Below, in pieces: positions 16,782 through 24,068 of a stretch of 64,000 nt of DNA (within the stretch, counting starts at the first letter, position 1; every line of letters begins with the position of its first letter). The notes below the pieces were generated by a model that ran no database searches, was not told the DNA's origin, and was given only the letters and a program-made list of their open reading frames with translations. Where the stretch lies: contig VMEE01000052.1 in the NCBI GenBank assembly GCA_009910795.1, positions 124,001 through 188,000 of the forward strand. Reading direction: 5' to 3'. This DNA is from Dehalobacter sp. CP. GTDB taxonomy: Bacteria; Bacillota_B; Desulfitobacteriia; Desulfitobacteriales; Syntrophobotulaceae. Made by a program: the position numbers and the translations under genes.

Positions 16782-18044
16782 ATGAGTCTTGTCTATGTAG
16801 GGTTTGTTCCTCATCCTCCGATTCTCGTGCCTGAGGTCGGGCATGGTGAAGAAAAAGGTTGTCAGCAAACAGCAGAGGCTTATAGGACGCTCGTTCAGCA
16901 AGTCATCGGGATGAATACGCAGACGGTTCTGATTGTATCTCCTCATGCGCAGCTGGCCGAGCAGGGTTTGGTAATCTTAGACGGAGACACTCTCTCCGGG
17001 AGTTTCAGCCGTTTTGGGGCAGGCCAGGTTAGCTTAAGCTTTGAAACAGATCAGCAACTCGTGGAGACCATCAGGGAAGAGATTCCTGATGCTTTTCCTG
17101 TCCGGGCAGAGCTTGATCATGGTTCACTCATTCCGCTTTATTTTCTCCATCAAGCCGGATGGTCCGGGAAGATTGTTGTCTTAAGCATGCCGATGAGCCG
17201 TCCGGAACATTACGGAAAAAAAGTCGGCCAAATTTTAAATGATGCAGCTGAACGCTGCGCCTTGCTTGCAAGCGGTGACCTTTCCCACCGGCTCAAAGAA
17301 GACGGACCTTATGGATTCCACCCTTCAGGCCCCAAACTGGACCAGCTTATAGTCAAAGGATTGAAAAGAGATACAACACTGCTCAGGGGGATTCCCGCCA
17401 GTCTTTTGGATGAAGCGGGCCAGTGCGGCTATCATTCCCTGCTGTTTGCACTCGGGGCGAGAGAAGGTGCGATTAAGGTTCTCTCCTATGAAGGACCGTT
17501 TGGGGTAGGTTACCTCATTGCTGAGATCTTCCGTTCTTCACCGATTGCCGGTTATGCCAGGGAATGCCTGACTTACTATCTTACATCCCCGCCTTTTGAC
17601 AGGTTAAATATTCCTGGAGACCCTCTGCTGAAAGAAAAGAAAGGCTGCTTTGTTTCCCTTAAAAAGGATGGGGCATTGCGGGGCTGCATTGGTACGATCC
17701 AACCGGTAAGAGAAAACCTGGCTTCAGAAATTAGACATAACGCGATAGCAGCAGGTACCCAGGATCCACGCTTTTGGCCGATCCAAGCGGAAGAACTGCC
17801 CTTAATATCTGTATCTGTCGATGTTCTTGGAGACACGGAGAAGATTACTGGGCCCGAAGATCTGGATCCTCAGCGTTACGGGGTAGTTGTACGCCGCGGT
17901 GGAAAGGTCGGGTTGTTGCTGCCTCATCTTGAAGGGATTGATACGGTTGAGGAACAGGTCGGAATAGCCAAACAGAAAGCTGGTATTGATCCGGAGGAGG
18001 AAGTCGAGCTCTGGCGTTTTGAAGTCGAACGTTTTTTTGAATAA
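16782..18044 (+). CDS. AmmeMemoRadiSam protein, fused MEMO1/LigB-like and AMMECR1 domains
   Basis: The 420-residue protein joins two parts of the AmmeMemoRadiSam set. Residues 1-250 are a MEMO1/class III extradiol-dioxygenase-like domain (YVGFVPHPPILVPEVG, VLIVSPHAQL, LDHGSLIPLYFL, LLASGDLSHRLKEDGPYGFHPSG), keeping the histidines expected of the metal site. Residues 255-420 are AMMECR1 (KKGCFVSLKKDGALRGCIGTIQPV with the LRGCIG motif, then DPRFWPIQAEELPLISVSVDVL). The system's reaction is unknown; in human cells MEMO1 and AMMECR1 are separate proteins. The radical SAM partner starts 21 bases after the stop. GGGGG before ATG 16782 supports the start. Confidence 0.9.
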   Translation: MSLVYVGFVPHPPILVPEVGHGEEKGCQQTAEAYRTLVQQVIGMNTQTVLIVSPHAQLAEQGLVILDGDTLSGSFSRFGAGQVSLSFETDQQLVETIREEIPDAFPVRAELDHGSLIPLYFLHQAGWSGKIVVLSMPMSRPEHYGKKVGQILNDAAERCALLASGDLSHRLKEDGPYGFHPSGPKLDQLIVKGLKRDTTLLRGIPASLLDEAGQCGYHSLLFALGAREGAIKVLSYEGPFGVGYLIAEIFRSSPIAGYARECLTYYLTSPPFDRLNIPGDPLLKEKKGCFVSLKKDGALRGCIGTIQPVRENLASEIRHNAIAAGTQDPRFWPIQAEELPLISVSVDVLGDTEKITGPEDLDPQRYGVVVRRGGKVGLLLPHLEGIDTVEEQVGIAKQKAGIDPEEEVELWRFEVERFFE

Positions 18045-18065
18045 CAGGAAAGAGGGATGAAGCAT

Positions 18066-19010
18066 ATGACAGGATTTTCTGAATGTCCGCTATGTCCGCA
18101 TCACTGTAAACTCAAAGAAGGCCAGTCCGGATTCTGTAAGGTCAGAGGGTGTCGGAACGGTGAAATCATACCGCTGACTTTTGCTGAAGTCGCTGCGTTT
18201 CATCTTGATCCTGTGGAGAAGAAACCGCTTTATCATTTCTATCCGGGAAGCCGGATATTCTCTGTCGGCGGCTATGGCTGCAACCTGCACTGCTTCTTCT
18301 GCCAGAACCATGAGATCTCCCAAAAATATGAGCAGGGCCGCCAGATTCCCCCGAAGCAGCTGACGGAAATGGCCGCGGAAGACCAGTCCATCGGGATTTG
18401 CTTTACGTATACGGAGCCTCTGGTCTGGTACGAAATGATCATGGAGACAGCTCCGCTGGTTAAAGAGCGGGGAGGAAAGGTCGTCCTGGTATCCAATGGG
18501 ATTATCGAACAGAAATACCTCGAATATCTAATCCCTTACATCGATGCGGTCAATATTGATATTAAAGGGTTCACCCCGGAATTCTACGAGAAATACACCG
18601 GAGGGAAACTGGAGTGGGTGTTAAAAACAGTTGAAACGCTGGTGTCAAACGTTCATACCGAGATCACAACGCTTGTTATCCCGAACTTGAATGACAATCC
18701 GCAGGAAATTAAGGCGCTGGCCAAATGGCTGTCCGGCTTAAATACTCCGCTGGCGTGGCATTTGAGCAAATATCATCCAATGCATAAAAGCAAAATACCG
18801 GCAACGGATGAAAAGAAACTGAGGAAACTATGGAGGTTGGCCAAAGAAACCCTGCCCTATGTGTACCTCGGGAATATGGCAGGAGGCAACACAACCTATT
18901 GTCCGCAATGCGGTCAGGAGGTTATTACCAGAGACATGCGGGTGACCGTTAAAACCACAGAAGGGAAATGCGGATGCGGTCAGGAAATTTGGGGAGCTGG
19001 ACTCTTATGA
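18066..19010 (+). CDS. amrS: AmmeMemoRadiSam system radical SAM enzyme
   Basis: Related to pyruvate formate-lyase activating enzymes but soluble and stand-alone. The N-terminus has a zinc-ribbon-like cluster (CPLCPHHCKLKEGQSGFCKVR), the radical SAM motif is CNLHCFFCQ (CxxxCxxC), and the C-terminus has another four-cysteine cluster (YCPQCGQ ... GKCGCGQ). These flanking clusters and the LYHFYPGSRIFSVGGYGCN lead-in are typical of AmrS. It shares an operon with the fused MEMO1-AMMECR1 gene. The substrate is not known. ATG 18066 has the better spacing to AAAGAGGG; an ATG at 18057 is also in frame. Confidence 0.88.
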   Translation: MTGFSECPLCPHHCKLKEGQSGFCKVRGCRNGEIIPLTFAEVAAFHLDPVEKKPLYHFYPGSRIFSVGGYGCNLHCFFCQNHEISQKYEQGRQIPPKQLTEMAAEDQSIGICFTYTEPLVWYEMIMETAPLVKERGGKVVLVSNGIIEQKYLEYLIPYIDAVNIDIKGFTPEFYEKYTGGKLEWVLKTVETLVSNVHTEITTLVIPNLNDNPQEIKALAKWLSGLNTPLAWHLSKYHPMHKSKIPATDEKKLRKLWRLAKETLPYVYLGNMAGGNTTYCPQCGQEVITRDMRVTVKTTEGKCGCGQEIWGAGLL

Positions 19011-19056
19011 CCAATGACAGGTTTAGGATTAATCAGGTATGTGTAATATTGAAGAA

Positions 19057-19076
19057 TGTATACAGGAATGTATACA
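19057..19076. promoter_or_regulatory. Paired TGTATACA sites upstream of amtB promoter
   Basis: Two copies of the palindrome TGTATACA start 12 bp apart (19057 and 19069), both preceded by GAA, ending 20 bp before the -35 of the amtB promoter. The spacing of about one helical turn suggests a dimeric or tetrameric regulator, probably an activator by position. The same 8-mer occurs before glnN. Confidence 0.4.
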
Positions 19077-19096
19077 TTATTTAAACGAAAAACCTC

Positions 19097-19125
19097 TTTA
19101 CAGATTGTTTACCGGGTAATATAGT
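19097..19125 (+). promoter_or_regulatory. Sigma-A type promoter of amtB
   Basis: TTTACA and TATAGT are separated by exactly 17 bp. The predicted start is near 19132, giving a 165-base leader that contains the terminator at 19169-19206. Confidence 0.65.
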
Positions 19126-19158
19126 ACAGATAGATCGTTTGTTATACGCAAGTCAATC

Positions 19159-19206
19159 AGGCAACGGGGCCTCAAAAAAGTGCAATACTTTTTTGAGGCT
19201 TTTTTT
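19159..19206 (+). promoter_or_regulatory. Transcription attenuator in the amtB leader, ANTAR-like loop
   Basis: A strong terminator (GCCTCAAAAAAGT / ACTTTTTTGAGGC, 13 bp, then seven T) stands between the amtB promoter and the gene. The left arm's GCCT can instead pair with AGGC at 19159-19162, closing a six-base loop AACGGG with A at position 1 and G at 4. The two structures exclude each other, the arrangement used by ANTAR antiterminators. A canonical first hairpin upstream is not evident. It could also simply terminate the upstream transcript. Confidence 0.55.
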
Positions 19207-19296
19207 ATTAGTCAATCGGCGCGTGGCTAAAGACTTGTATCAAGCTATCAATAAATCTATAAGAAATACATCAAGAGAACTAAGGAGGAGAAGAAA

Positions 19297-20559
19297 ATGA
19301 ATTACACAACTGGGGATATTGGTTTTATGATTATTTCCACTGCACTTGTTATGTTAATGACACCCGGTCTGGCCTTTTTTTACGGAGGACTGGTTAAAAA
19401 ACGTCATGTTTTATCCATGATGATGCAAAGTATTATTGCGATGGGTGTTGTAACACTTATCTGGGTAGTTTTAGGTTATTCGCTTGCTTTTGGGCCAGAT
19501 ATCGGTTCAGTCATTGGAGGCCTCGACCATCTGATGCTGAAGGGCGTAGGGCTGGAGCCGCGAACTGAAGGCGCTACGATTCCGCATCTGCTTTTCATGG
19601 TTTTCCAAATGATGTTCGCGATCCTGACACCGGCCTTAATGACTGGGGCAACTGCCGAACGCTTGCGTTTTCCCGCATTTGTTTTACTGATGAGTTTCTG
19701 GAGTTTACTGGTGTACGTTCCGATCGCACACTGGGTATGGGGTGGCGGCTGGCTTGGAAATTTAGGTGCACTTGATTTTGCCGGCGGTACTGTCGTTCAT
19801 ATCAGTTCAGGTTTCTCCGGTCTGATCGCAGCACTTGTGATTGGAAAACGCATCAATAAGTCCACAGATCCGACTATTCCGCATAATATTCCTTACGTGA
19901 TTCTGGGCGGCGCCCTGCTATGGTTTGGCTGGTTTGGCTTTAATGCAGGCAGTGAACTGGCGGCTGATGGAATTGCAGTCATCGCTTTTGTGACCACATT
20001 TATTGCAGCTGCCTTAGGGCTTTTGGGCTGGGTCGTTGCAGAAAAACTGCACCGTGGGAAGCCTACTGTCCTGGGTGCAATTTCCGGAGCTGTTGCCGGA
20101 CTGGTAGCCATAACACCTGCTTGTGCCTATGTAACAAATGCCTCCGCAATGGTAATCGGCCTTGTAGCCGGCGGATTATGCTACTTTGCAGTTGCAATCC
20201 TTAAAGATAAGCTTGGTTATGACGACGCGCTGGATGCCTTTGGCATCCACGGAATCGGCGGAACCTGGGGAGCTCTGGCAACAGGCATCTTCTGCACAAC
20301 CGCAGTTAACCCTCTCGGTAAAGACGGCCTGTTCTACACTGGTGAGTTCCATCAAGTCGGCATACAGCTCATTGCAGTACTGGCAACGTATATATACGCA
20401 GGTCTGGTAACGTTTATCCTACTGAAAGTCATCGGAGCGATCACTCCGCTCACAGCTACAGACGCTGAACAGGTCAGCGGTCTTGATACAACCCAACACG
20501 GAGAAAGTGCCTATCCCGATTTTGAAGGATTAACAGCAAATTCGATCTATAATTTATAG
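19297..20559 (+). CDS. amtB: Ammonium transporter (Amt family)
   Basis: The 420-residue channel moves ammonium across the cytoplasmic membrane. It has the eleven hydrophobic segments of the family with the signature DFAGGTVVHISSGFSGLIAAL and the pore twin histidines (VVHISSG, and DAFGIHGIGGTWG). FYGGLVKKRHVLSMMMQS and WFGFNAGSELAADG are also diagnostic. AAGGAGGAG precedes the ATG. It has no N-terminal signal extension and a short polar tail. No glnB or glnK follows, although amtB and a PII gene are usually paired, so the PII partner must be elsewhere. Control probably lies in the leader attenuator and the upstream TGTATACA pair. Confidence 0.95.
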   Translation: MNYTTGDIGFMIISTALVMLMTPGLAFFYGGLVKKRHVLSMMMQSIIAMGVVTLIWVVLGYSLAFGPDIGSVIGGLDHLMLKGVGLEPRTEGATIPHLLFMVFQMMFAILTPALMTGATAERLRFPAFVLLMSFWSLLVYVPIAHWVWGGGWLGNLGALDFAGGTVVHISSGFSGLIAALVIGKRINKSTDPTIPHNIPYVILGGALLWFGWFGFNAGSELAADGIAVIAFVTTFIAAALGLLGWVVAEKLHRGKPTVLGAISGAVAGLVAITPACAYVTNASAMVIGLVAGGLCYFAVAILKDKLGYDDALDAFGIHGIGGTWGALATGIFCTTAVNPLGKDGLFYTGEFHQVGIQLIAVLATYIYAGLVTFILLKVIGAITPLTATDAEQVSGLDTTQHGESAYPDFEGLTANSIYNL

Positions 20560-20590
20560 AAGCAACAAGATTGCGTTATAAGTGCAGACC

Positions 20591-20624
20591 TAAAGTATGA
20601 TATGCAGTAAAGTATGATATGCAG
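20591..20624. repeat. Perfect 17-bp tandem duplication
   Basis: TAAAGTATGATATGCAG occurs twice head to tail (20591-20607 and 20608-20624) in the spacer after amtB. It looks like a recent slippage duplication; no function is evident. Confidence 0.85.
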
Positions 20625-20648
20625 ATGTAAGCTTATGAAGATAATGAG

Positions 20649-20702
20649 ACCGGAATCCAGATGTATGCCACCGCTAGGCTGGGAAATACATTTGATTCCG
20701 GT
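20649..20702 (+). terminator. Imperfect hairpin downstream of amtB
   Basis: ACCGGAATC and ATGTAT pair with ATACAT and GATTCCGGT across a central loop, with asymmetric bulges. Only TTTC follows, so it is a weak terminator candidate or a structured 3' end. The remaining 180 bases up to the next gene hold nothing I can call apart from a poor sigma-54-like match. Confidence 0.5.
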
Positions 20703-20893
20703 TTCTGGCTTTATATGGAGAAATTACAGGTTTCTTGGCGTTGTTGTTTTGTTTCAGACCAACTAAAGCTATAATAGGATGCAAGAAAGACAAAAAGTGT
20801 ATATGGCACAAGACTAGCCTATGATACAGAGACTTCTTTAACAAATAGCAAAGAAAAGAGATACGACATTGCAAGTCAAAGATGGGGTTGAAC

Positions 20894-21826
20894 ATGAACA
20901 AACGCTATTATACATTAAATGAACATTTCCGCGGATTTTTTGGCGAAAAAGTCATCAAAGTATCTTTGGATGCAGGTCTCAGCTGCCCGAACCGGGATGG
21001 GACGGTAAGTGACGGGGGCTGTATATTTTGCAGTGAAAAAGGTTCCGGCGATTTTGCAGGGCAAAGAGGGCTGTCCATTCGCGAACAGTTTAACCAGGTT
21101 CGGGAAAGGACTTTGAAAAAATGGCCAAAAGCAAAATATATTGCTTATTTTCAATCGTTTTCTGCGACGTATGGTCCTGAAGATTATCTGGAAAATTTAT
21201 ACCGGGAAGCGTTGGCGCTGGAAGATGTCGTCGGCATATCCGTTTCGACCAGACCGGACTGTCTGAACGAAGCAATCCTTGATGTTCTGGAAGACCTGAA
21301 TAAACAGACCTATCTATGGGTAGAACTGGGTTTGCAGTCTGTTCATAACAAAACCTTGGACTGGCTGAACAGGGGACATGATTTCAACTGTTTTCTGGAG
21401 GGTGTGAATAAGCTCAGACAAAGGAATATTCGGGTATGTACCCATATCATCATGGGGCTTCCCTGTGAAAGCCAGGAGGAAATGTTCAGGACAGCACAGG
21501 TGATCAGCCAAATCCCGATACAGGGTATAAAGATTCATTCGCTTCATATTTTAAGAGGGACTCCGCTTGCGGATCTCTACAGCCAGAGTGGTCTTCGGCT
21601 ACTTTCCATGGAACAATATATAGATCTCGTAGCCAATATCCTGGAGATTCTTCCTCCCAATATGATCATCCACAGACTTATGGGCGACGGACCTCTCAAT
21701 GATGTTATTGCCCCAATGTGGACCCGACGTAAATGGGAGGTCTTAAACGGCATCGACCAAGAGATGGAACGAAGAGGAAGCTTTCAAGGAATCCATCATA
21801 ACGCCAAAATTCCGTTAACCTGGTAA
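20894..21826 (+). CDS. TIGR01212/YhcC family radical SAM protein
   Basis: This 310-residue protein begins MNKRYYTLNEHFRGFFGEKVIKVSLDAGLSCPNRDGT, the family's usual N-terminus, so ATG 20894 (GGGG 6 bases upstream) is preferred over 20882. The cluster motif is the wide-spaced CPNRDGTVSDGGCIFC. HTHIIMGLP-like CTHIIMGLPCESQEEM and KIHSLHILRGTPLADLY follow in the expected places of the radical SAM barrel. Function is not established in the family; the fold is related to the oxygen-independent coproporphyrinogen oxidase/Elp3 group. It is monocistronic, converging on the aminomutase gene with an 11-bp gap. Confidence 0.85.
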   Translation: MNKRYYTLNEHFRGFFGEKVIKVSLDAGLSCPNRDGTVSDGGCIFCSEKGSGDFAGQRGLSIREQFNQVRERTLKKWPKAKYIAYFQSFSATYGPEDYLENLYREALALEDVVGISVSTRPDCLNEAILDVLEDLNKQTYLWVELGLQSVHNKTLDWLNRGHDFNCFLEGVNKLRQRNIRVCTHIIMGLPCESQEEMFRTAQVISQIPIQGIKIHSLHILRGTPLADLYSQSGLRLLSMEQYIDLVANILEILPPNMIIHRLMGDGPLNDVIAPMWTRRKWEVLNGIDQEMERRGSFQGIHHNAKIPLTW

Positions 21827-21837
21827 ATGCGATTAAC

Positions 21838-23100
21838 TTAGCCTTCATCAGCGTAATGATTCTCATAATAAACAATTTTCCCTTCCCATGTCTTCAAAAC
21901 AGCCCGGTGCTCATCGAGGGAAAGAAGATATTGGGGAAGAAGCGGGGTTTTGCCGCCTCCTTTTGGTGCATTGATAATATAGGTCGGAACGGCCAGACCG
22001 GAGGTGAAGCCTCTGAGCGCTTCCATCACGGCCAGACCTTCCTGAATGGACGGAATAAAATGCCGGGTGCCTTTGACGTTTTTGGCGTGAAAGATATAGT
22101 AGGGACGGACACGGATTTTCAGTAATTCCTGATTCATTTTCTTCATGACATCGGGGTCTGTATTGATGCCTTTGAGCAGTACGGCCTGATTCCCAAGCAC
22201 AACACCGGCTGAAACAAGCCTATCTGCAGCCTTTTTGGCTTCCAGGGTTACTTCTTTCGGATGATTAAATTGGGTATTGATATAGATTGGCGGATATTTG
22301 GCAAGTATGGCTAGAAGTTCATCGGTAATCCGCATCGGCAGGGTTACAGGGACCCTGGTTCCAAGACGTTTGATTTCAACATGTGGAATACTATGAAGTT
22401 CAGCAAGCAGCCATTCGATGGTCTGGTCACTTAAAAGAAACGCATCCCCGCCTGTGATCAGTACATCCCGGATTTCTGGGTTCTCACGGATATAATCCAG
22501 GGCGGCTTTCAGGTCTTCTTTTTCCTTGTGTCCGTCTGTTTCGCCGATATTACGCCGGCGCTGGCAGTGACGGCAGTACATGCCGCACATGTTGGTAACA
22601 TTAATAATCAAGCGGTCCGGATAGCGTCTGGTGATACAAGGAGCGGGGGAGGTTAAGGCTTCTCCCATTGGATCTTCTTCTCCGCTTTTATCAAACAGCT
22701 CTTCTATTTTGGGTATTCCCTGCAGAAGGATGGGGTCTTCAGGGTTGCTAAAATCCATCAAACTGAGGTAATACGGTGATACAGCCCAGCGGTATATCCG
22801 GCCGACTGTTGCGATCTCATTTTTTTGAGCATCAGTTAACGGAAAAAGAGAATTCAGCGTGTTGACATCCGTGATCCTGTGGCTCATTTGCCACCGCCAG
22901 TCATCCCAAATTTCCTGGGTTGCCCCGAAGTATTGAAGGATCCTTTCCTTTTGGGCAGAATATAAATCTGTCAGATTAAGTCCGGCAGGTATCTGATTAG
23001 CTTTTTGCAGATAGGGTTCGATCCGCTGCTTTAATTCTTCGGTACGTTTAATAGAAAAATAGTGATAATCACGATGCGGTCTATATAGCTCGATTGCCAT
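21838..23100 (-). CDS. eam: Glutamate 2,3-aminomutase (KamA family radical SAM)
   Basis: The 420-residue enzyme belongs to the lysine 2,3-aminomutase family: radical SAM motif C172xxxC176xxC179 in MCGMYCRHCQRRR and PLP lysine K384 in PKGGGKTPLLP. In lysine 2,3-aminomutase two aspartates (D293, D330 of the Clostridium subterminale enzyme) hold the substrate's side-chain amine. Here the aligned residues are K340 (YYIFHAK) and N377 (YIINAP), the swap described for glutamate 2,3-aminomutase, where a carboxylate must be bound. The product would be beta-glutamate, a compatible solute. ATG 23100 has AAAGGGGGG upstream. It diverges from a BusR-like regulator gene. Confidence 0.82.
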   Translation of the reverse strand: MAIELYRPHRDYHYFSIKRTEELKQRIEPYLQKANQIPAGLNLTDLYSAQKERILQYFGATQEIWDDWRWQMSHRITDVNTLNSLFPLTDAQKNEIATVGRIYRWAVSPYYLSLMDFSNPEDPILLQGIPKIEELFDKSGEEDPMGEALTSPAPCITRRYPDRLIINVTNMCGMYCRHCQRRRNIGETDGHKEKEDLKAALDYIRENPEIRDVLITGGDAFLLSDQTIEWLLAELHSIPHVEIKRLGTRVPVTLPMRITDELLAILAKYPPIYINTQFNHPKEVTLEAKKAADRLVSAGVVLGNQAVLLKGINTDPDVMKKMNQELLKIRVRPYYIFHAKNVKGTRHFIPSIQEGLAVMEALRGFTSGLAVPTYIINAPKGGGKTPLLPQYLLSLDEHRAVLKTWEGKIVYYENHYADEG

Positions 23101-23445
23101 ATTTAGCCCCCCTTTCAAATGCTAATTACAGAAAAAACCTCCATATCATACAAAATAGCGACGCTAAAAATTATACTGCCAACCAATCATAGCATTGTAA
23201 GTTGTCGGGCGTCAAGAGGGTTAAAATGTCCGATTACGTCAAATAATGGAAAAATCTTGAAGGTATGGCGCTGCTCCAATATTGCCTGGAAATGGTCTTT
23301 TTTTATAGAAAAGATTGTCTTCCCCAACTCCCTAGGGTAGAATTACGTAAAAGGCAAAAATTTGATGCGTGCATGATAGAAGATGCGGATTGATTGACAT
23401 GGTACTAGGTATCTGAAATCAGCAAAGAAAGAAAGGGATCATATC
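23101..23445. other. Intergenic region between eam and busR-like gene
   Basis: This 345-bp divergent spacer should hold both promoters. I see TTGACA at 23394 on the plus strand without a good -10 at 17 bp, and no clear inverted repeat or riboswitch. TTGACATGGTACT here is repeated at the nnr promoter (25871). Confidence 0.4.
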
Positions 23446-24048
23446 TTGGAACAGGCCAAATACCAGGAAATTGCGAATGAGATCGCGCATGCCGTCGTTC
23501 TCGGCGAGTTCCGTGAAGGGGATAAAATCCACGGAAGGTCGACCCTGGCAGGAAGATTCAATGTTTCTCCGGAGACGATCCGTCGGGCAATTGCTATTCT
23601 GCAAAATGAAGGAGTCGTCAGAGTAAAACCGGGTATTGGCATCATTGTGAACTCCAGGATAGAGGCCGAAAAATTTTTAAAGTCTTTTGACCAAAAAAAT
23701 GAGGTTCAAGCCTTTATTGACGAGTTGAAAAGCCTGATGGAGCAGAGAAAGGAAATTGACGGGCAAATCGATGTGCTGCTTCAGAAAGTTTCGACCTATG
23801 CCGACCGATATATCTCTCGCTGGAATGACGTTGAAGAACTCAAAATCCAGCCGGAATCATCCGCAATCGGCTGTTCCCTGAGAGAGCTTAAAGTCAGAGA
23901 AAAAACTGGAGCAACAGTCGTAGGGGTTGTCAGAAACGGCAATGAGAATTTTTCTCCTGAAGCCGACTTCCTGCTCGAAGAAGGAGATATTCTTCTCGTA
24001 GTCAGCTCGGAGAATGGCAATAAAAAAGTCCGGAGCTTATTGAAATAA
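23446..24048 (+). CDS. GntR-type HTH regulator with RCK_C (TrkA_C) domain, BusR-like
   Basis: The 200-residue protein starts at TTG (AAAGGGATC upstream). Residues 1-70 form a GntR winged helix (ANEIAHAVVLGEFREGDKIHGRSTLAGRFNVSPETIRRAIAILQNEGVV), 80-125 a coiled coil, and 135-200 an RCK_C domain (IGCSLRELKVREKTGATVVGVVRNG ... LLEEGDILLVVSS). This is the architecture of BusR, the c-di-AMP-binding repressor of the BusAB glycine betaine importer in lactic acid bacteria. Binding of c-di-AMP here is inferred from architecture alone. It lies divergently from a beta-glutamate-forming aminomutase and 20 bases before a LytS-like kinase, suggesting a role in osmotic or turgor response. Confidence 0.75.
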   Translation: MEQAKYQEIANEIAHAVVLGEFREGDKIHGRSTLAGRFNVSPETIRRAIAILQNEGVVRVKPGIGIIVNSRIEAEKFLKSFDQKNEVQAFIDELKSLMEQRKEIDGQIDVLLQKVSTYADRYISRWNDVEELKIQPESSAIGCSLRELKVREKTGATVVGVVRNGNENFSPEADFLLEEGDILLVVSSENGNKKVRSLLK

Positions 24049-24068
24049 TTTCTTAGGGAGGTGTGACG

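Noticed and set aside
20804..20818. Possible sigma-54 promoter TGGCACAAGACTAGC upstream of the YhcC-like gene
   Set aside because: GG-N10-GC fits, but the -12 element reads TAGC instead of TTGC, and GG-N10-GC alone is expected by chance many times in 64 kb.
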